Part shown: positions 20,523-29,967 of the stretch, one piece after another
Numbering within the stretch: the stretch's first letter is position 1
Layout of the letters: every line of letters begins with the position of its first letter
Assembly: GCA_964599635.1 (NCBI GenBank)
Contig: CAZRGM010000052.1
Location: forward strand, 49,155 to 113,154
Direction of reading: 5' to 3'
DNA: 64,000 nt
From: WJMT01 sp964599635
Lineage (GTDB): Bacteria > Acidobacteriota > Aminicenantia > Aminicenantales > Aminicenantaceae
Notes under the pieces: model-generated
What the model saw: the letters and a program-made list of their open reading frames with translations, nothing else
Told to the model about the DNA's origin: nothing
Database searches by the model: none
Translations under genes and position numbers: made by a program

Positions 20523-22313
20523 TTATTTTTCAAATATGACTTTACCGTCCACTATGGTGTAAAGGACTTCTGTATTCAAAATCTCATTCTCAGGAATTGT
20601 GAGCAAGTTTCTATCAAATACCGTGATATCAGCAAGTTTTCCCTCCTCCAGAGTACCTCTTATGTCATCTTCAAAAGCTGCGTAAGCATTATTGGTGGTG
20701 TAGGCTTTAAGGGCTTCCTCCCTTGATATACACTGTTCAGGAAACCATCCTCCTACTGGAATGCCCTTAATGGTTTTTCTCGCCACAGCCGCATAAATCA
20801 AATATTTGGGGTGCATGTGATAAATTGCTACGCTTGTACCCGGCCAATCCGAACCAAAACTCAGCACAGCGCCGTTATCAAGAAGACTCTTAAAAGCATA
20901 GGCTCCTCTGCATCTTTCTTTCCCAATGCGTTCTTCCATCCAGCGCATATCATCAGAGAGATGATAGGGATTCACTTCCGCAATCACATTCAGCTCCTTG
21001 AAACGGGGGAAATCCTGGGGTCTAATAACCTGAGCATGAATCACCCTAAATCCAATCAAATCAACCCCTTCATTCTTAAGTCTTTCATAAAGGTCAAGCA
21101 CCTCGGCTACACCTCTTGTTCCTATGGCGTGAACATTGGGTACAAATCCCGCATCCAAACCAACCCTGATAAGATCATACATCTTTTCCATGTTTCCGGT
21201 TTTATAATCTAGGTCATCTGAAGTATGAGAACGCCAGTGTCCGTAATTGTTGGGCTGGTCATCATAGGGTTCAAAAAACAGAGCCCCATGTGTCCCCATG
21301 ATCCCATCAATGTATCCTTTTAAAGCGCCGTAGCGCAGCCATCTGTCTTTTTGTTTTGTCTTCGGGTGAAGTCCCATGGTCAGGCCTTTCTCTTTCAGCT
21401 CAGCTCCTCTGGAAAGGTCAGGTCTCAGCCAGACTCGGCAGGTGAGTTCTCCATTCTCTTGAAGTTCGATAAAACGTTCAGTCTGGTCGGGTTGAGCAAT
21501 ATCATGAACCTCCACAATTCCGGCTTCTCTCAGTGCCTTAAGGGCTGCCCGATTTTCATCCAAAAGTCTTTTATGGGATTTTGGCTTGACGGATTCCCTA
21601 AGTTTATTAAAAGCTGGGGAAGGCCGTTCTACGATTCCGGTTGGCTTTCCCTTGCCATCTATTTCCATCCCATTATAAATTCCGTCTGCCATTCCCGCGG
21701 CTTCCAAGGCGGCTGAATTGGCCATCCATACTTTAGAGTCATATCTCGAAAGAAAGCAGGGATTATTGGGTGTGATTTCATCAATCATATCTCGGTGGGG
21801 CTTCCAGACTTTTTTCTTTTTGCCTTTTTGATCTCCGGTATCCCCCAGAGCCCATTCCTCATAGGCTCCCCAGAGTCCCCCTGTGATCCACTCTCCATCA
21901 TCCAGAATATTAACGACCCTGCTCAGCTCTTTTTTCAATCCTTCTTCATCTGAAACAGTCATCAAGTTGGCATCATTGATCAGCTCTCCAGCTCTGTTGA
22001 AATGCACATGTCCATCTATGATTCCGGGTGTGACAAAACTCCCTTGAAGATCGATCACCCGGGTGTTTTCGCCAATATATTTTTCCGCTTCTTCAGAACT
22101 CTGGCAAACGGCTGTTATTTTGTTTCCGTTTATCACTAAAGAAGTTGCCCTGGGATTCTCCGTATCAACCGTATATATCTCTCCGTTCATGAGAACCAAA
22201 TCTCCCGGGATGACCGGTTTCTCTTTTTCTCCTTGACATCCGAAGATGATAAATAGACAAATCAAAACCAAAAAAATCAAACTTATTAAGTAGATTGACT
22301 TGTTTAACATCAT
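20523..22313 (-). CDS. Amidohydrolase family lipoprotein (YtcJ-like)
   Basis: A predicted metal-dependent hydrolase of about 596 residues. It begins with a lipoprotein signal (LVLICLFIIFGCQGEKEK), so it should be anchored in the envelope. The metal-binding HxH is in IIDGHVHFNRA. The C-terminus (FGSDWPGTSV, GTLEEGKLADITVFDRNL) is typical of the YtcJ / amidohydrolase-3 group. The natural substrate of this family is usually unknown. GGGAGG directly precedes tandem ATGs at 22313 and 22310; the frame extends to a TTG at 22322, which I reject. It converges with the pseudopilin operon and is divergent from the S9 gene. Confidence 0.9.
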   Translation of the reverse strand: MMLNKSIYLISLIFLVLICLFIIFGCQGEKEKPVIPGDLVLMNGEIYTVDTENPRATSLVINGNKITAVCQSSEEAEKYIGENTRVIDLQGSFVTPGIIDGHVHFNRAGELINDANLMTVSDEEGLKKELSRVVNILDDGEWITGGLWGAYEEWALGDTGDQKGKKKKVWKPHRDMIDEITPNNPCFLSRYDSKVWMANSAALEAAGMADGIYNGMEIDGKGKPTGIVERPSPAFNKLRESVKPKSHKRLLDENRAALKALREAGIVEVHDIAQPDQTERFIELQENGELTCRVWLRPDLSRGAELKEKGLTMGLHPKTKQKDRWLRYGALKGYIDGIMGTHGALFFEPYDDQPNNYGHWRSHTSDDLDYKTGNMEKMYDLIRVGLDAGFVPNVHAIGTRGVAEVLDLYERLKNEGVDLIGFRVIHAQVIRPQDFPRFKELNVIAEVNPYHLSDDMRWMEERIGKERCRGAYAFKSLLDNGAVLSFGSDWPGTSVAIYHMHPKYLIYAAVARKTIKGIPVGGWFPEQCISREEALKAYTTNNAYAAFEDDIRGTLEEGKLADITVFDRNLLTIPENEILNTEVLYTIVDGKVIFEK

Positions 22314-22402
22314 TCCTCCCAAAAATATCTCTTCGTAATTTTTCCTCCTTGATTATAACAGAACAATACCTGAAAATAAAAAGCACTCATTTCTTCATTC
22401 AT

Positions 22403-22431
22403 TTGATAATAAATAAATTTTGGGATATATT
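22403..22431 (+). promoter_or_regulatory. Promoter of the second S9 peptidase gene
   Basis: TTGATA (22403-22408) and TATATT (22426-22431) with a 17-bp spacer, 39 bp before the start codon at 22470. Confidence 0.5.
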
Positions 22432-22469
22432 CGATTTTTAAGCCAACTTTGAAATGAATAGGTGCAAAA

Positions 22470-25106
22470 ATGAAAAGAGACAAAATAAAATCATTTTTTT
22501 TAATGTTCATAGCCATTCTATCCCTCTCTTATTCTTGCTTGGCTCATCCCTTTTATGAGAAAGAAGAGAAAACCAGCCAGATTAACATGAATGAATGGCT
22601 TGTCTTGGGCCCTCTACCCTCTCCTCTTCCCGCTTTTCATGATGACAGCCGGAATGCTTATCTTCCTGAAAATCTACTCAGGTTTGAGGACCTTGATTTT
22701 TTTGATCATAAACCAGAGCTGAAGAATTCCATTGTTTGGCATGACGGAAAAGGATATCAATGGAATAAAACAGAAGCTGTTCAAAATAATATTAGGATGC
22801 CATCCAAAAACAAATCTTTATCCACATATTTCTTTTCAACCTATATAGATTCATCTCGATGGACCAAGACAGAACTTTCTGTTAAATGTGATCAGGTATT
22901 TTCTATATTTTTAGATGGGAATCAAATTTCAGCCAAATCAAAATTCAATTCCACCTCCAGTGAAAACAATGCAACCTCAGACCGCACTCTTTCCCAAGAA
23001 TTAGAGCTGGAGACAGGAAAACACTTGATAACAATCAAATTCATCCATGATCCAGAAATAAATCCAGAATTGGTATTTAATGCTCATCTGATCTTGGATG
23101 AAAAGTCCACCTCCTCTGCTCTCAAATTCAGCCTTTCCCCAAAACAAAGGATGAACATTTCTACTCTGCTGGACGGGCCCAAAGTGACCTATGCCTCTAT
23201 CTCTCCTTCTGGAAAATTTGCGGCACTCTCCTTCAGAAAAACCACTCCACCCACAGATGAATCGGAAAGCTGGGTTCAACTTTATACTCTCCCTGACCTA
23301 AATCGTATCCGGACCTATCGGGGAGGAAATTCCATATCCAGCCTAAACTGGGCTTTGAAGGGAAATAAATTCTCTTACATCAGCAGGAACGGTTCAAAAG
23401 GCACAATCTGGGTGGTAGATCTAGATAAGGGCACCTCAGTTCCTGTTCTTAAAAATATGGAAAATTTAGGGAATCACACCTGGGCACCGGATTCTTCTTA
23501 TATTATTTTTTCAGTGACAACCGAGGGTAAAAGGGACACAAAAGGAGTTAAAAGAATACTCAATCCTGAAGACCGACAGCCAGGATGGAGAGATCGAAGT
23601 CATCTATTTAAATTAACTTTTCCGGACTTGGTTAAGCAGCGGTTGACCGCTGGATCTTTGTCAACCTATCTAAACTCCATAAGTCCAGATAGTCAAAAGC
23701 TTCTTTTTATCCGTTCCACAGTGGATTTGTCTCAAAGACCTTACTCCAAAACCTATCTCTATACCATAGACATAAACTCTCTTGAAGAAGAAAATATCTG
23801 GGAAGGGGCCTGGTTCCAAAGTGCGGAATGGGGACCTGATGGAGAAAAACTTTTGGTTCTGGGTGGGCCTTCCACATTCGGGGATACGGGAATAAACCTC
23901 CCCGAAGATACCATCCCCAACGAATATGACACTCAGGCTTATATTTTTGATTTAAAAACCAAAAAAGTAGAACCAATCTCTCGAAAGTTCAAACCATCCA
24001 TAAACCAGACTCTATGGGACCACAATCACAACCGCCTGTATTTGACAGCCATAGACCGCTCTTATGTCCGTCTGTATAAATACGACTTAGTGAAAAAGAT
24101 TTACTCTCTTCTTCAGACCGGTGTGGATGTCATTTCAGGATTTGACCTATCTTCAGAAAATGACACGGCCGTTTACATCGGCGAAGGCGTATCTCAATCT
24201 CAAAAGGCTTACTTTATAGATCTTAAAGAAGGCGAAAACAAGCTTTTTGAGGACCCAACCAAAGAACAGTTCCAGTTTGTTGAGTTAGGAGAAGTCAAAG
24301 ACTGGTCCTTTAAAAACGAAAGAGGAGTCGAAATTCAGGGCAGAATATATTTTCCTCCCGATTTTGATGTCAATAAAAAATACCCATGTATAGTCAACTA
24401 CTACGGAGGAACCACACCCATAATCCGAAACTTTGGGGGCCGGTATCCTCTGAATCTCTATGCTGCCCAGGGTTACATCGTGTATGTGCTTCAGCCCAGC
24501 GGCGCCATAGGTTTTGGGCAGGAATTTTCAGCCCTTCATGTCAATGACTGGGGACTCAGAGTGGCTGATGAAATCATTCTGGGTGTGAAAAAATTTCTGG
24601 AAGCCCATCCTTATGTGGATGAAAAAAGAGTGGGATGCATCGGCGCCTCCTACGGAGGATTTATGACCATGCTACTGGTCTCTAAAACCAATTTATTCAA
24701 CACCGCTATCGCGCATGCGGGAATCAGCAGCATCTCCAGTTACTGGGGAGAAGGCTACTGGGGTTACTCCTATTCGGCTGTGGCTTCGGCCGAGAGTTTT
24801 CCCTGGAACAGGGAAGATATTTATATCCAGCAGAGCCCGCTTTTTAACGCCGATAAAATTTCCACTCCACTTCTTCTCCTCCATGGATCTGCAGACACCA
24901 ATGTTCCTCCGGGAGAAAGCACTCAACTTTTCACCGCCTTAAAGCTTTTGGGCCGGGAAGTAGAGTACATCCAGATACTGGATCAAAATCACCACATCAT
25001 GACCTACAGCAAGCGGATCCTGTGGACCAAAACCATCCTGGCCTGGTTTGATCGGTGGCTCAAGCACCAGCCTGAGTGGTGGCTCAGCCTATACCCTCAG
25101 GAGTGA
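22470..25106 (+). CDS. Secreted S9 family peptidase with N-terminal extra domain
   Basis: An exported serine peptidase of 878 residues, longer than a typical S9 enzyme (about 650-700). A signal peptide (SFFLMFIAILSLSYSCLAHP) is followed by a 200-residue beta-rich domain (NEWLVLGPLPSPLPAFHDD) seen in some large S9 proteins, then a PD40 propeller (ISPSGKFAALSF, WAPDSSYIIFSV, ISPDSQKLLFIR) and an alpha/beta-hydrolase. The triad is Ser in GASYGGFM (about 727), Asp in GSADTNVP (about 808) and His in DQNHHIMTY (about 842). It probably hydrolyses oligopeptides in the periplasm. It converges with the decayed propeller lipoprotein only 5 bp after its stop. Confidence 0.92.
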   Translation: MKRDKIKSFFLMFIAILSLSYSCLAHPFYEKEEKTSQINMNEWLVLGPLPSPLPAFHDDSRNAYLPENLLRFEDLDFFDHKPELKNSIVWHDGKGYQWNKTEAVQNNIRMPSKNKSLSTYFFSTYIDSSRWTKTELSVKCDQVFSIFLDGNQISAKSKFNSTSSENNATSDRTLSQELELETGKHLITIKFIHDPEINPELVFNAHLILDEKSTSSALKFSLSPKQRMNISTLLDGPKVTYASISPSGKFAALSFRKTTPPTDESESWVQLYTLPDLNRIRTYRGGNSISSLNWALKGNKFSYISRNGSKGTIWVVDLDKGTSVPVLKNMENLGNHTWAPDSSYIIFSVTTEGKRDTKGVKRILNPEDRQPGWRDRSHLFKLTFPDLVKQRLTAGSLSTYLNSISPDSQKLLFIRSTVDLSQRPYSKTYLYTIDINSLEEENIWEGAWFQSAEWGPDGEKLLVLGGPSTFGDTGINLPEDTIPNEYDTQAYIFDLKTKKVEPISRKFKPSINQTLWDHNHNRLYLTAIDRSYVRLYKYDLVKKIYSLLQTGVDVISGFDLSSENDTAVYIGEGVSQSQKAYFIDLKEGENKLFEDPTKEQFQFVELGEVKDWSFKNERGVEIQGRIYFPPDFDVNKKYPCIVNYYGGTTPIIRNFGGRYPLNLYAAQGYIVYVLQPSGAIGFGQEFSALHVNDWGLRVADEIILGVKKFLEAHPYVDEKRVGCIGASYGGFMTMLLVSKTNLFNTAIAHAGISSISSYWGEGYWGYSYSAVASAESFPWNREDIYIQQSPLFNADKISTPLLLLHGSADTNVPPGESTQLFTALKLLGREVEYIQILDQNHHIMTYSKRILWTKTILAWFDRWLKHQPEWWLSLYPQE

Positions 25107-25741
25107 CCCCCCTAAATCTTTTGACTTGCCTGAATCCTTCCTCTGTGGTTATGACGCTGTAAACTTTTCCTTTTCACAACCTCACCATCCCTCCGAAATA
25201 CTTTGGTTACTGGTTCATATTCCCTGGAAAATGTCATAACTCTGATCCCTTCCAGACGAAATCCCTCAAGAAATTTTCCGTAAATATCCAGGTTGAAAAT
25301 TCTTCGGTTGACGCAGTCCATAATAAAGATTCTATCATCTGATGAAAGAGCAAAATAGATAAGAAACCCAAATTCCCCCGGCCCCTGTCCTTTTTGTCCT
25401 ACAGTGCGGAGATATGCGCCGTTTTCATCAAACACTTTGATGCACACATCACCTGAATCCAATACATAGATAGTACCGTCTTTAGAAGCCTTTACATCCT
25501 GGGGCTTATTCAGCATGTTTTCCTCATCTCCCTCTAAAATTCCTATAGAGAGTTCCTCCTCCATTAAATAATGAATGGTTCCCTGCTTAGGGAATCCAGG
25601 GTTAGAAACAACTTTAACTCCCTCCACATTAGTGATTTCCGCAGGATACTCTTCCTTGGACTCTGGTCCTCCACAGCTTATCAGAAGTATCAAAGCCAGT
25701 GTCAAAACCAAAAAACATGGAATGGATTGAAATTTATTCAC
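25107..25741 (-). pseudogene. Six-bladed beta-propeller (NHL-type) lipoprotein, internally deleted and frameshifted
   Basis: The open frame gives 209 residues from a GTG start (GGGAGGG upstream): a lipoprotein signal (VLTLALILLISCGGPESK) and about two propeller blades (LNKPQDVKASKDGTIYVLD, GQGPGEFGFLIYFALSSDD). Family members are about 350-400 residues. After EYEPVTKVFRRDGE the frame ends in Arg/Lys/His-rich sequence unlike a propeller. In another frame the same DNA near 25110-25185 reads GKVYSVITTEEGFRQVKRF, which looks like the normal C-terminal end of the family. The gene therefore seems to have lost its central blades and shifted frame. A short functional lipoprotein cannot be excluded. 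Confidence 0.65.
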
Positions 25742-25885
25742 CTCACCCTCCCTGTCTTATCTTCTTTAGACATACTACAAAAAAGGGGTCTTTTGGGTCA
25801 AACAAAAATTATTCTTTTGAATATGCTTTTTATCTAAGATTTTTCATTGACCGGCTCTGTCTGATTATCTTAATATTAGGGTGAT

Positions 25886-26878
25886 ATGAAATACAGAAAA
25901 CTTGGAGAAACAAGCATCACGGTATCAACGGTTTCTTTTGGATGCTGGGCCATAGTGGGAGGATTCAACTGGGGCCATCAGGAGAAAAAGGATTCATTGG
26001 ATGCCCTTTCTGCGGCTTATGACACAGGCATCAACTTCTTTGATACGGCTGAAGCCTACGGCAGAGGATACTCCGAGCGGCTCATTTCCGAGGCACTGGG
26101 CAAAAAGAGAGATCAAATCATCATTGCTTCCAAGGTCTCTCCCCCCCATTTCACCAAAGAAAAACTTCACGCAGCCTGCGAGCGTAGCCTCAGGAATCTC
26201 CGCACCGACTGGATCGATCTCTATCAGCTCCACTGGCCCAATCGGGATGTGGCCATCGAAGAAACTTTAGGATCTTTAGAAGAACTCAAACAAGAAGGGA
26301 AAATACGCGCGTATGGATTGTCAAACTTTGGGCCTCAAGATCTCTCAAAATGTTTAAAAACAGGTTTTAAGATATGGTCTAACCAGATGGCTTACAGTCT
26401 GCTGTTCAGAGCTGTGGAATATGAAATTCTTCCACTCTGTGAGAAAAATCATATATCTATCCTGTGCTATTCTCCTATCATGCAGGGCCTTTTGACAGGA
26501 AAATTTCAAAGCATGGAAGAGGTCCCTAAAGACCGCCAGCGAACCAGACACTTCTCTTCTACCCGGCCTAATACCTTTCACAAAGAAGAAGGTGCTGAAA
26601 AAGAGACTATGGCCGCTGTGTCTCAAATCCGCAAGATCGCTTGTGATTTGGAAATATCCATGAGCAAATTATCGATTGCCTGGCTTCTTCATCAACCTCA
26701 AGTCGCCACCGCTATTGCAGGGGGCCGCAATGCGGAACAGGCCAGGGAAAATGCGATGGCCTCTGATATCAAATTGGAAAAAGAAATCCTGTCTCGTCTC
26801 TCTCGAACTACAGATACTCTCAAAAATAAGCTGGGCAAAAACCTGGATATGTGGGAAAGTGACTCTCAAATCCAGTAA
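25886..26878 (+). CDS. Aldo/keto reductase
   Basis: A cytoplasmic NADPH-dependent oxidoreductase of 330 residues, the usual AKR length. It starts MKYRKLGETSITVSTVSFG and has the catalytic Asp/Tyr region FFDTAEAYGRGYSERLISEAL, the catalytic Lys in IIASKV, His in YQLHWPNRD, and the C-terminal cofactor region AIAGGRNAEQARENA. It resembles the YhdN/Tas-like general stress AKR group; the physiological substrate is unknown. No signal peptide. It lies 148 bp upstream of the second, exported AKR but probably has separate transcription. Confidence 0.92.
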   Translation: MKYRKLGETSITVSTVSFGCWAIVGGFNWGHQEKKDSLDALSAAYDTGINFFDTAEAYGRGYSERLISEALGKKRDQIIIASKVSPPHFTKEKLHAACERSLRNLRTDWIDLYQLHWPNRDVAIEETLGSLEELKQEGKIRAYGLSNFGPQDLSKCLKTGFKIWSNQMAYSLLFRAVEYEILPLCEKNHISILCYSPIMQGLLTGKFQSMEEVPKDRQRTRHFSSTRPNTFHKEEGAEKETMAAVSQIRKIACDLEISMSKLSIAWLLHQPQVATAIAGGRNAEQARENAMASDIKLEKEILSRLSRTTDTLKNKLGKNLDMWESDSQIQ

Positions 26879-27026
26879 AAATTAGAACTTATCATCTGGA
26901 TGTCAATTGAAGATTTGATTTGCTTAATTGAGATCAATTCTGTATCATGAACGAGAATAAAAAGCATGCCCAATCGATATATCAAAAATATTCACATAGA
27001 CTCAAATATCAGGAGGTAACAATCTG

Positions 27027-28223
27027 ATGAAAAGAAGAGAATTTATGAGCAAGGCAACACAGGGACTTTTCACAACAGGTCTTGCACTTCCTTTTTTGAA
27101 AGCACAGCCAAACCAAGAAAATTTCCCTTATAAAATTATATATCGCACACTAGGACGCACCAACCTCCGTATTCCTGTGGTAAGCTTTGGAGTGATGAAT
27201 ACAGACAGTCCAGATCTCATCAAACGCGCGCTGGATAGGGGCATCATTCACCTAGACACAGCCCATGTTTATTTAAGAGGAAACTCAGAAAGAGTGATCG
27301 GCGAGGTTGTGGAAAAAGCTGGAACGCGAGATAAAATCCTTATTGCCACTAAGATGCGCTTTGCGAAAGACCATGAAAAACAGACTTTCAGTACAGAAAG
27401 AGATCCTAAAGCAACTCCTGAAACCCTCAATGAACAACTTGAAATCAGTCTTAAAAGGCTCAGGACAGAGTATGTGGATATCCTCTATCTCCACAGCTGT
27501 GACAATCCTGGAATGGTCACATTCGAGCCTTTAATGGACGCATTTGTCAATGTCAAGAAGAAGGGAAAAACTCGATTTATCGGTATCTCTACTCATACCA
27601 ATGAACCGGAAAATATCCGGGCTGCTGTGGATGCCAAAATATATGATGTGGTCCTCACGACCTATAACTTTGCTCAAGACCACAGGGAAGAAGTTAAAAA
27701 AGCGATCCATTATGCTGCTAGTCACGGCGTGGGAGTCATCGCCATGAAAACACAGGGAGGCCGGCGTCTTCAGGAACGAGGAGAAATTGAAGTCAATCAC
27801 AAGGCGGCACTGAAATGGGTTCTAGATAATAAAAACGTCTGCACCACCATTCCCGGGATGACTACATTTGATCAGCTGGAAATGAATTTAAGTGTGATGA
27901 ACAACCTAGCTCTCTCAACAAAAGAAAAGCAGGAATTGGAAATCGCTTCAAATTTACAAGGGAAACTTTTTTGTCAGAACTGCAGAGACTGTATTGAAAC
28001 ATGCCCCCACAAAGTAGAAATACCTGACCTTATGAGAGCCTATATGTATGCTCGAGGTTACGGAAACTACATCCAAGCCAGAGATACTCTTGCAGAATTA
28101 CCAGATCATTATGGCCTGAGTGAATGCATAAGCTGCAGCCGATGCACGGCTTCATGCCAAAAAGGGATCAACATCAGCAGCCGAATCAACTCCCTTATTC
28201 AAGATAAACTTTACCAGCTTTAA
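27027..28223 (+). CDS. Tat-exported aldo/keto reductase with C-terminal [4Fe-4S] domain
   Basis: 398 residues: a twin-arginine-like leader (MKRREFMSKATQGLFTTGLA) is followed by an AKR barrel (YRTLGRTNLRIPVVSFG, HLDTAHVYLRGNSERVIGE, DILYLHSCDNPG). The C-terminal 100 residues carry a ferredoxin module with CQNCRDCIETCPHKVEIP and CISCSRCTASCQKG, enough for two iron-sulfur clusters, although spacing in the second is atypical. Such proteins are common in anaerobes and probably pass electrons between a quinone or ferredoxin-like partner and a carbonyl substrate, which is not known. AGGAGG (27012-27017) precedes the ATG. Confidence 0.88.
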   Translation: MKRREFMSKATQGLFTTGLALPFLKAQPNQENFPYKIIYRTLGRTNLRIPVVSFGVMNTDSPDLIKRALDRGIIHLDTAHVYLRGNSERVIGEVVEKAGTRDKILIATKMRFAKDHEKQTFSTERDPKATPETLNEQLEISLKRLRTEYVDILYLHSCDNPGMVTFEPLMDAFVNVKKKGKTRFIGISTHTNEPENIRAAVDAKIYDVVLTTYNFAQDHREEVKKAIHYAASHGVGVIAMKTQGGRRLQERGEIEVNHKAALKWVLDNKNVCTTIPGMTTFDQLEMNLSVMNNLALSTKEKQELEIASNLQGKLFCQNCRDCIETCPHKVEIPDLMRAYMYARGYGNYIQARDTLAELPDHYGLSECISCSRCTASCQKGINISSRINSLIQDKLYQL

Positions 28224-28228
28224 AAAAA

Positions 28229-28450
28229 ATCAAAGGCAGACTTTCCAAGCGCTTCAAGACCATTGCCTTCACGGCGACCATCATGCTCTGTGGATAGATC
28301 CTAAAGACTCCAACCATCTAGTCAATGGGAACAATGGGGGGATCAATCCTTCCTATGACGGAGAGAGAACCTGGAGAGATATTGAAAATCTTCCCGTGGT
28401 GCATTTCTACAATGTTTATATAACCCTAAACAGAGGAGAAAAATGGCATG
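28229..28450 (+). pseudogene. Remnant of a BNR-repeat (sortilin/glycosidase-like) gene
   Basis: A conceptual frame reads HGDHHALWIDPKDSNHL, NGNNGGINPSYDGERTW and LPVVHFYNVY. These correspond to GDNHCLWINPHDSDIMI, DGGANVTYNGGHSWS and the segment after it in the intact BNR protein encoded at 51118-54186. Only about 65 residues remain, with no start, no signal and a broken frame after VVHFYNVYIT. The left side runs into the aldo/keto reductase stop and the right side is cut by a repeat element at 28456. It differs enough from the intact gene to be a remnant of a separate paralogue. Confidence 0.75.
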
Positions 28451-28455
28451 TTTTA

Positions 28456-28697
28456 GCCTGGATTATTCACGAGTTAAGATTGCTGCAGATGAGAGGAACA
28501 AGGCCTAAAGGTGCGGTCTTTCACCAAGGAAGGGTTAATTGTGAAGAGTGAATGGTAAATAGAAAGGAAAATGAAGATAAAAATATACAATTCACCATTC
28601 ACCATTTTCAATCTACTGCTTTCTAAGAAAAGCTTGCAGATCGCTCGAAATGAAATAATCATGGATAGTTCGCCATTTTTTTATGAATAAGTCAGGT
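28456..28697 (+). repeat. MITE-like intergenic element, copy R3 (subtype A)
   Basis: Left end GCCTGGATTATTCACGAG and right end TTCGCCATTTTTTTATGAATAAGTCAGGTT. The middle has diverged and contains a 24-bp-scale A/T-rich internal inverted region (TGAATGGTAAAT ... ATTCACCATT). The part GCAGATCGCTCGAAATGAAATAATCATGG matches copy R1. It fills most of the gap between the BNR remnant and the zinc-ribbon gene and points towards that gene. Confidence 0.75.
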
Positions 28698-28800
28698 TAG
28701 GAAATGGCTGGAGGAAATTAAAAGATTTTTTGACTATCTTCCAAACTATAGGACTTTTCATCGACTAAATTAATACCAAGAATTTATTGAAAAGAGAACA

Positions 28801-29142
28801 ATGAATATCATCACGGAACTTAATCCAATTATCAATTCATTAAATGAATCTGATAAGCTCGATACTATAAGAAAGATCCTCGAAGTCCAGCAGAGAATAA
28901 ACGATCTTATAGACGAAAATCAGTGGCTTAAAAAAGAAAAAGATAAATTGTACAGGAAACTGGAAGTTTGGAATCTGCTTAAGTTTGAAGATGATGCCTA
29001 CTGGCTTAAAGACATGAAAGATGGTTTGCAGGGACCCTACTGCCCAAAATGTTATGGAATTGAGGGGAAACTCGTCCCTTTGGTTAAAAATGGGGAGCAA
29101 TGCCCCAATTGTGGATACACCCGAAGAAAAATCAGATTATAG
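28801..29142 (+). CDS. Small coiled-coil zinc-ribbon protein
   Basis: 113 residues of unknown function. Residues about 15-60 form a predicted coiled coil (heptad-like KILEVQQRINDLIDENQWLK). The C-terminal half has two CxxC pairs, CPKC at about 80 and CPNC at about 101, which can bind one zinc ion as a zinc ribbon. No signal peptide; Lys-rich tail. Similar short proteins in other genomes are annotated as hypothetical or zinc-ribbon proteins. It is bracketed by copies R3 and R4 of the intergenic element. There is no clear Shine-Dalgarno sequence before the ATG. Confidence 0.65.
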   Translation: MNIITELNPIINSLNESDKLDTIRKILEVQQRINDLIDENQWLKKEKDKLYRKLEVWNLLKFEDDAYWLKDMKDGLQGPYCPKCYGIEGKLVPLVKNGEQCPNCGYTRRKIRL

Positions 29143-29149
29143 TTTCTCT

Positions 29150-29277
29150 CAATAAAAAAATAAAAATACAAACAGAAAAAATGTTCAAGACATTGTTCTT
29201 GGAAAAGCCCTGCATATCTCTGAAAATAAATTAATCATGAAAATATCGCCATTTTTTTTATGAATAGGTCAGGTTAG
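29150..29277 (+). repeat. MITE-like intergenic element, copy R4 (right half)
   Basis: AATGTTCAAGACATTGTTCTTGG and ATATCGCCATTTTTTTTATG followed by AATAGGTCAGGTT match the right half of the family. The left end and the TGGCGAT arm are missing, so the hairpin cannot form. It lies upstream of, and in the same orientation as, the flavodoxin-like gene at 29383. Confidence 0.7.
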
Positions 29278-29382
29278 TATTTATTTCTTGTTTTTGATTA
29301 ATTATAATAATGAAGGTAGATATCTAAAATTTCTATAAAAAATAGTAAATAGGTATTGTGTACCTGTTTTCTAAGGAGAATC

Positions 29383-29958
29383 ATGAAATTATTGGGAATC
29401 AACGGAAGTCCCAGAATAGGCGGGAATACGGATGTTCTTCTAGATAAGTCTTTAGAGGCGGTTATGAACAGCGGCTGGGAAACAGAAAAGATTATCCTGA
29501 ATCAACTGGATATCAAGGCTCCCCAGGAAGAAGAATACAACATCGTCAATGAAGAAGGACTCTCTCCTATTAATGATGATATGCAGATTATTTATAAAAA
29601 AGTCAAAGAATGTGACGCTCTTATCATCGCTTCCCCAATTTTTTTCGGAAGCTTATCAGCCCAGACAAAAATCATGATTGATCGCTTCCAGTGTGTATGG
29701 CTCTCTAAGAATAGACTAAAAAAAGATATTTTCACGACAAAAAAAGCAGGTGGATTCATATGCACTTCCGCATCCCATAGAAAAGATTTTTTTCAAAACT
29801 CCAAGTCTATTATTAAAAATTTATTCCAGGTCATAAAAATCCAATATAATGGGGAACTTTTCTGTCCCGGGCTGGAAGAAAAAGGAGAAGTGAAAAGATA
29901 TCCTGATTTTTTAAAAAGTGCCTATGACCTAGGGATAAAAATGATTCAGATTATATAG
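29383..29958 (+). CDS. NAD(P)H-dependent FMN reductase / flavodoxin-like protein
   Basis: A 191-residue cytoplasmic flavoprotein of the NADPH-dependent FMN reductase (iron-sulfur flavoprotein-like) family. The FMN phosphate loop is GINGSPRIGGNTDVLL at the N-terminus, and the second flavin loop is ASPIFFGSLSAQTKIMIDRF. I use ATG 29383 because AAGGAG lies 6 bp upstream; the open frame reaches 29356. The cysteine cluster of iron-sulfur flavoproteins (CxxCxxC near residue 50) is missing, so a simple quinone or flavin reductase is likelier. It sits 9 bp before the GyrI-like gene, so the two may be cotranscribed. Confidence 0.85.
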   Translation: MKLLGINGSPRIGGNTDVLLDKSLEAVMNSGWETEKIILNQLDIKAPQEEEYNIVNEEGLSPINDDMQIIYKKVKECDALIIASPIFFGSLSAQTKIMIDRFQCVWLSKNRLKKDIFTTKKAGGFICTSASHRKDFFQNSKSIIKNLFQVIKIQYNGELFCPGLEEKGEVKRYPDFLKSAYDLGIKMIQII

Positions 29959-29967
29959 GGAGGGAAA

